Of a stretch of DNA of 64,000 nucleotides, positions 58,448-64,000 are shown one piece after another. Both the position numbers and the translations under genes were made by a program. The notes under the pieces are model-generated. The model was not told where the DNA came from. It saw only the letters and a program-made list of their open reading frames with translations, and did no database searches. Source of the stretch: Lingula anatina (Eukaryota > Brachiopoda > Lingulata > Lingulida > Lingulidae); NCBI RefSeq assembly GCF_001039355.2, contig NW_019775436.1:1048085-1112084 (forward strand). Reading direction: 5' to 3'. The stretch's first letter is position 1, and each line of letters opens with the position of its first letter.

Positions 58448-59454
58448 GGGAAAAGTCGCTCTGATAACCTTTTGTTAATGTTGGAAATTTTTACCAAAAC
58501 ATGATGCATCAGTAGTTCGTATATGTTGCATGCTATCTTCTACTTATTTTGTAATATCACAAGGTCAACTTGGTATAACAAGTACAACTTGAACATTTAT
58601 CTCTAGTTGGTGAAACTGGATGGGTTCAAAATCCTTAAAGTTTTCAATTTTGTTATGTCTACCTGGTTAAGTTTGTACAGGTGTTTGAATATCTATCTCA
58701 TACTCTAGAGCATCACAAGGGTTCAAAACCCTTTGTTCTGATGGAGATGCAATTGTCCCATTACAAAAAAAGTGGACTTTAATGTTCAAATTGTGCCGAA
58801 GCTATGGATAGTGGGTTGCAATTTCATGCTTTCTGAATTAATGCAGTAGGTCGTCACTGTTTTACAAGTTAGCTGAGAAAAAATTACTTGTTTATGTTTG
58901 TTACATGCATTGTACTGCTAGATTCAGAAATTGCTGCGGCCACTGGTTGATGTTTAAAATGCAGGTTAACAGCATTGTCTGTCATTAAAATATTCTTGAA
59001 ATCTACTAAACTTTGTCTTGATTTTGATACCTGAAAAGAAATGTCTTATGCCATTTGTTCTTGTGGAGGCTTGGGTACATGTTCTCCAAAAATTTTATTA
59101 AATATTGTAATTAAATTTTCAAATTTCTAAAATATGCAATTTAACAAGGCAAAATTAAAAATTATAAATAAGGTGAAAATATATCAGTGTATCTTCTGCT
59201 GCAGAAAAAAGAAAACGAAGGCATCTCCAGTAAATGAAAAGTGCACCATTTATTACTTTCCTTGTCATTCTGAGCATATCCAACTTCTGTAATGCCCTGT
59301 TCCCTTAGGCTTATTTAAATAAACAATGATTTCATTTTACCCTATTTCATCAATTTGTATGGCCAGGAACTCAAAGTTGGTCTTGTCTTGGTCATCCAGT
59401 TTTTGACTATATGCATAAACATCTGACACATTGCTCCATCTATTTTTGTTCAGT
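57915..59454. other. Convergent intergenic region USP5/C8orf33-like
   Basis: AT-rich, with an (AT)n microsatellite at 58394-58444. No other gene supported. Confidence 0.6.
58394..58444 (+). repeat. (AT)n microsatellite
   Basis: Uninterrupted AT dinucleotide run of about 51 bp. Confidence 0.95.
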
Positions 59455-59460
59455 TTTATT
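59455..59460 (-). terminator. Poly(A) signal of the C8orf33-like gene
   Basis: AATAAA on the minus strand, 56 bp beyond the stop codon at 59516-59518. Confidence 0.55.
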
Positions 59461-59515
59461 AACTTTTTCAGTGCTCATTGCCAAATGCACTGCATTTAGT
59501 TCCCTGTAACAAACA

Positions 59516-60285
59516 TCAAGAGCTTTCTGATATTTCCATGGCAGCAAATTTGGCAGAATTTTCATCAGTAACAACACTCAAAGGGTCAGTAGTCGAGTGC
59601 TGAACAGCACCTGTTGCATTGCTTTCAGTCTCTCCTTGTTGCCTTCCACCCTGGTGACTTATTTCACTGCTACCTTTGGTGCTGGCCTTGTCAATTCTCC
59701 TGTCACTACCTGTGGGTTTCACTTTTGTATCAACTATTAGATCACTATTGTTCTCTGTTTTTCCTGCTGAGAAATTGAATGTAAAGTTTTGCCCACTGGG
59801 CATCATTCTGTAGTAATTAACACTTGCATTTGAATCAACTGCCGTAACAACAGGCTCCCTCCCATTTTCCGTTATTACACCACCCACAGCCGATTTCTCT
59901 GATGAATCTCCTTTGTCAGAGTTCAACTGAAAACTGAACGTAAATCCAGATCCTGTATTGGACATTATAGAGCCACAAGATGTGTTGGAGTTCTGTGAAT
60001 CATTTGTCTGGCCTTGACTACTGACATGCTGAGACTTTCTGAGGAAAGTACTTGACTTCTGGGAGTGTTTCTGGGGTGCGGGTTTGAGGCAGATTTTCTT
60101 GGCACCTGTGCAAATAATAATTTATTATCCATGAATCATTAAAAACAGCATACCATTTTTACTTATCAGTAATTTCAAACATTAAGATGTTGCACCACAA
60201 ACTTAAACATTTCACGAAAATCTCTTGCACTGTATGTCAAAACACTGCTGCTCTATCAGCACTTTGTTGTTATATGAACCCCTAA

Positions 60286-60336
<51 letters not shown>

Positions 60337-60704
60337 GCACACAAACACACACTCTTACATAAAAGCTGTAACTAGGCGAGTTTAAAAAATGTTCCCATTT
60401 CTTCATTCCGGTAGCAGTATCACAGAGCATATGTTTGGTAGAAATAAGATGCTACCAGTACCCTGAAGATGGGGAGGGGTGGGGGTGTGGGCTGGGGGTA
60501 GGGCTAAAGTATTATAAATAGACCTACTTGCAGCAAATCGTTTCTCTTCTTCTTGCATTTTCTTTCTATAATCGCCAAATGTCATGCGCATCATTTGCCG
60601 TTTCTTCACAAGTGGTGCCTTAGGGTTCTTAAGAGTCTTGAGGATTTTCAGCGAGTCTTGCACTGGAAAAATATATTAAAATATTTGTGCATATTTGTGT
60701 GTAA

Positions 60705-60738
<34 letters not shown>

Positions 60739-62090
60739 AAATGACAAGCAGTAGATATAAAATGACTAATTTATCACCAAATCAGAGCCAAGTTTGCAAA
60801 AATATAAAAATAAAATATAAAATGGTCTTCTGAATTCTTTCTATTGGCACAAAAAGTTTCTTTTATCCTTTCCTGGAACACTTAAAATAAATTGTAATTG
60901 TAGTTCAAAGCAAGCCCATCTTTGGTACTAATTCAAAGCAGACGTAAATGACTACGTACCTTGTTTAGAATCTGATTTCTGTGATGCCAGCCCAGCTTCA
61001 AGCTGCTGAATACACCACACCAGCTCTCTCTCCAGACTTTCCTAAAATGGCAAACATTTTCTTTTTTCATATGAAACTGAATCAAAACTGGGGATGCTGA
61101 CCTGCAATGTCTGAGAATGATTTTATGTGCATATCAAGCTTTCTCCATCTTCTCCTCTTGAAAATTTGTTCGGCTACTTAAAGCATTCTAAAACCAATAT
61201 TGAAGGTCATTAAACATGTATGGACACCTGACATCCCCAGCTGGATTTACTATGCAGTCAGCACAAAAGGTTTGGAGCTTGATACATGGGAATGGTAGTG
61301 ATACAATGTTAGACAACTGTAAATGCTAGTTAGATATATTTCAGCTACATAAGCAGCAGTTAGGGTTGTACACAAAAAACACCCCTTGTGAATTCAAGAA
61401 AGATTCATGAATTGATCCATAAAGAATTAATTAGCATAAAATGTTCAGGCAAATAAACCTGTATATCCAAAACACCGAGCTGGTAGTATGCAGTAGAATC
61501 AATATGTTAAACAGAATAATTATTCCTGAACTTGGTTTTAATTAAGTTATACCTCAGGGGAGAGTCCATTATCTGGTGTGTCAGGGTTTGTATTTGAACC
61601 AGTATCTCCACCAGCATCTGACTGAAGTAAAAAGTCCAAATAACAATTATATTAGTTAATATATTATTATATATAAAAGTTAAAAACCTCTTTCATAACT
61701 TTTAATTTAAAAATATGATCTCTTTTAGATCCTTTAAGACATTTTATAGTTTACTAAAATTTGTTCAATGTAATTATAAGGACCAACGATTGAGACTTAT
61801 AAGCGTGGGATGGTTGTCCTTATTTAAAATCTGGACATCGTGTGAATTATCAAAATAATGGGATTGAATGAAACTGCATGATTAGCACGACTACTGTACA
61901 TTTGTATGTCAATAGATCAACGGAGACACTGACATTCTTGAAACATTAGGCACACAGAGAACTGTGTATTTACAAAAAATGGGTCAAATGTGCATTTTCA
62001 TCTTACTGATCCTTCATTTTTTCGTTTCTGTCTAGGGGGTCGTTTCTTGTTGCCACTTTTCGGTCTCGGCGGCTTGCCACGATCTGCCAT
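59516..62090 (-). CDS. C8orf33: UPF0488 family protein (C8orf33 homologue)
   Basis: Protein of unknown function. Five exons in transcript order: 62090-62007, 61621-61553, 61041-60960, 60662-60528 and 60105-59516; 960 bp, 319 residues (human 229). The N-terminus is very basic (MADRGKPPRPKSGNKKRPPR). The conserved core is ESLERELVWCIQQLEAGLAS in exon 3 and KKRQMMRMTFGDYRKKMQEE in exon 4, which I match to human C8orf33 (ELAWCVEQLELGL and [20 protein letters not shown]). The long last exon is Ser/Thr/Asn-rich and carries two aromatic motifs, GFTFSFQ and NFTFNFS, like the human C-terminal FRFNFF. No enzyme motif, signal peptide or membrane segment is visible. It is divergent from EXOC8 across 239 bp. 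Confidence 0.85.
60289..60332 (+). repeat. (TC)n microsatellite
   Basis: Dinucleotide run in the last intron of the C8orf33-like gene. Confidence 0.9.
60699..60733 (+). repeat. (TG)n microsatellite
   Basis: Dinucleotide run in an intron of the C8orf33-like gene. Confidence 0.9.
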
Positions 62091-62329
62091 GCTGAGTTTA
62101 CTTCTCGTGTCCTAGATTTTTTGTATCACGTGACACCAGAAATTTAACCAAAATTTACGGTTATTTAGGTGAACAAATTGTACTATTCCAATTTAAAACT
62201 ATGAATATGTTATATAGATACCATCAGGAAAAAGTTATCGCAATACGTAGCGATTTTAGGTATCAGCACCACATCAAGGAAATCAAGTAAACGAGACTAT
62301 GAACGAGATTTCGTCTGCAAATTGTAAAC
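62091..62329. promoter_or_regulatory. C8orf33-like/EXOC8 bidirectional promoter
   Basis: 239 bp between divergent ATG codons. Contains the palindromic E-box TCACGTGAC-like site at 62126-62134 (core CACGTG), 36 bp from the C8orf33-like ATG. No TATA box in a usable position. CACGTG boxes bind USF/MYC/TFE-type bHLH factors; use here is inference. Confidence 0.55.
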
Positions 62330-63673
62330 ATGGCGGAGAGTGGGGGCTTGGCCAGAGTTTTGGGGAAAGCAGGGTTTGACCCTAAACCATGTAAGTGAGA
62401 TGGAATTGATATGGTTCCCTTGGCGTGTTTGTGTGTCCTGAGAGTTACGTTAGAAATCATTTTATGCTCTGTTTCATGCTATTTGTGATTTGAACATGCC
62501 TATACCACTGGCAAGCTTCAACATTCAACATTATACTTTCACACATCATGCATTTTAACTTATTCTTTTAAATGGAGTTCCAATTTTAAGCTGATTCTGC
62601 CTCACTTTCTTAGCTGTTATTGAACTTTAATATTTCAGTTGTTAATAGCATTTCCCAGGGAGGCGAGGAAGATCTGCAGAATAACAGAAGAAAAATACAA
62701 TCTTTAGCAGAAGATACAGCCCAGGCTTTGAAGAAGAATGTTTACAGGAACTATTCACAGTTTATTGAGACTGCCAAGGAGGTGTCCAGTATCCTTATAT
62801 CAACAATACAATAAGATTAAAAGAGGGATGAGAATTTACTGATTAACTTGGCCCTCTGGACCCCTTTGCCATATTTTCTGACATTTTCACTAAATGGCAG
62901 TATCATCGCTGTTTAGATCAGGTTATCCATTTAAATACATGTAAATCTTATATTAACAAGATAAGAGAATAGGTAATTCATTTATTCCTTTTCTTTTGGC
63001 CTTGATTTTTTTTTATAAAGCACTTATACATGTAAAATTGAACAGCTATAAGATTTCCTGTCTTCAAAATGTGTGTTCCTTCACTGTGATTTTTAGTCCT
63101 TGAAGGAGAGATGTACCAGCTGAGTCACATGTTGTTGGAACAGAAAGCTATCATGGGGGCTATGTTGGAAACTTCTCTCACAAGTGACAAAAGTAGGTGG
63201 TTACTACTCACACATAAACATATTTTTACGTCTCATTTATGGACTAGATGCTATTTAATTGTACTGAGCTTTTAATTATTGTCATATTATTAACTGTTGA
63301 TTTTCTTTTGAAAATATTTATGTCATAGATTTCTGTTATTAAATACTAAATGATGATCATTATGGGAATATTAATTACTTGGAATTTTTAAAAGAATTTG
63401 ATTAAATGATGAGCAAATGTATAATTTCTATTTGGCAGACTAGACTTCCAAAATTTTTTGGGAAAAAGGGCTTCAAAATTTGCAATTACAAAAGAGATGA
63501 GTCAAATGTTTCATGTTATTTATTTTTGAAATTATTTAAGACACATAGCAACTAATCATGGACTTTTTACCTCCATAGTTGAACTTCCTAAGGAGAAAGT
63601 AAAAGAGGAAACCCCAGAAGAAGACACAAGGAGAAACCTAGCTTTCCTTTTGGAGAAAGTGGAGGGATGTTCC
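62330..63673 (+). CDS. EXOC8: Exocyst complex component 8 (Exo84), 5' part
   Basis: Subunit of the octameric exocyst that tethers secretory vesicles to the plasma membrane; vertebrate EXOC8 also binds RalA through a PH domain. Four exons are in the window: 62330-62390, 62639-62788, 63097-63192 and 63579-63673, and the gene continues past 64000. The 134 residues begin MAESGGLARVLGKAGFDPKP and include RKIQSLAEDTAQALKKNVY, NYSQFIETAKEVSILEGEMY, QLSHMLLEQKA and LAFLLEKVEGC, all close to the human N-terminal Vps51/Exo84 coiled-coil region. The long Ala/Gly-rich insert of human EXOC8 before LLEKVEGC is replaced by a shorter acidic/basic stretch. The PH domain lies outside the window. Confidence 0.92.
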
Positions 63674-64000
63674 GTAAGTGGTGAAAAATAAAATTGCTGA
63701 ATAATGAGACCCTCAGCAATTTTGAAGCTGCTTTAGAAATGTCATAAAGATTAAAGCCTCATGTTAAGATCACAGGTTTTTGCCCTTGGCTTTTTTCTGT
63801 TAAATGTTAACAGACTATTAAACAAGGTATTACAAGAAAAAATTAAAGGTTCGCAGTTCTAGTTAATATTAAAAAAATTGTCAAACTGAAATTTAAAATC
63901 AAAGAGGTACACAGTTTCCCATTCTAGGTAACAGTTGCCATTATCATGATTAAAATTTGTAATTGCACAATATCACTGCAGTTCAATACCCCCCCCCCCC
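63674..64000 (+). other. EXOC8 intron, ending in a C-tract
   Basis: AT-rich intron. The window ends in at least ten C, so the next exon is not visible. Confidence 0.8.

Overview
This is nuclear DNA of a bilaterian animal. Every gene is split by many introns with GT...AG borders, several poly(A) signals follow stop codons, and the DNA between exons is AT-rich and full of microsatellites and short fold-back elements. The genes recognised (G-protein beta, alkaline phosphatase, kappa-class glutathione transferase, discoidin-domain protein, CDCA3, USP5, a C8orf33/UPF0488 homologue, EXOC8) are animal genes. The heterozygous, repeat-rich character suggests a marine invertebrate, perhaps a lophotrochozoan, but the sequence alone does not fix the taxon.

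Layout. 1-10928 (+): last six coding exons of a heterotrimeric G-protein beta subunit (residues about 71-340). A second copy of its last three exons lies at 15096-16078, inside a 5.15 kb direct duplication with a single N at the junction. 19.2-22.1 kb: intergenic, with a probable solo LTR. 22.1-26.1 kb: a second N-joined duplication carrying the promoter and signal-peptide exon of alkaline phosphatase. The rest of that gene runs to 33624 (+), and at least four fold-back elements sit in its introns. 34980-38143 (-): GSTK1, complete in eight exons, tail-to-tail with alkaline phosphatase. 40579-42193 (+): a secreted single-domain discoidin protein. 42.4-46.1 kb: a third N-joined duplication, apparently exact, repeating the last exon of CDCA3. 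45370-47373 (-): CDCA3. 48084-57808 (+): USP5, complete in 20 coding exons, head-to-head with CDCA3. 59516-62090 (-): C8orf33-like gene. 62330 onward (+): 5' part of EXOC8, head-to-head with the previous gene across 239 bp.

How the parts relate. These are mostly housekeeping genes and do not form a pathway. The strongest large-scale signal is order: G-beta (+), CDCA3 (-), USP5 (+) is the order and orientation I recall for human GNB3-CDCA3-USP5 on 12p13, here with three unrelated genes inserted between G-beta and CDCA3. The CDCA3/USP5 promoter carries two CCAAT boxes and a CDE/CHR-like site, fitting G2/M control of CDCA3. The three large duplications all meet at a lone N and repeat gene ends without changing the protein, so I read them as uncollapsed haplotypes or unmerged contig ends.

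I found no new multi-gene system. The most unusual local signals are a divergent second copy of the USP5 C-terminal coding segment just after its poly(A) signal, an in-frame 102-bp tandem duplication of a GSTK1 splice acceptor with half an exon, and a TATA-box difference between the two alkaline phosphatase promoter copies.
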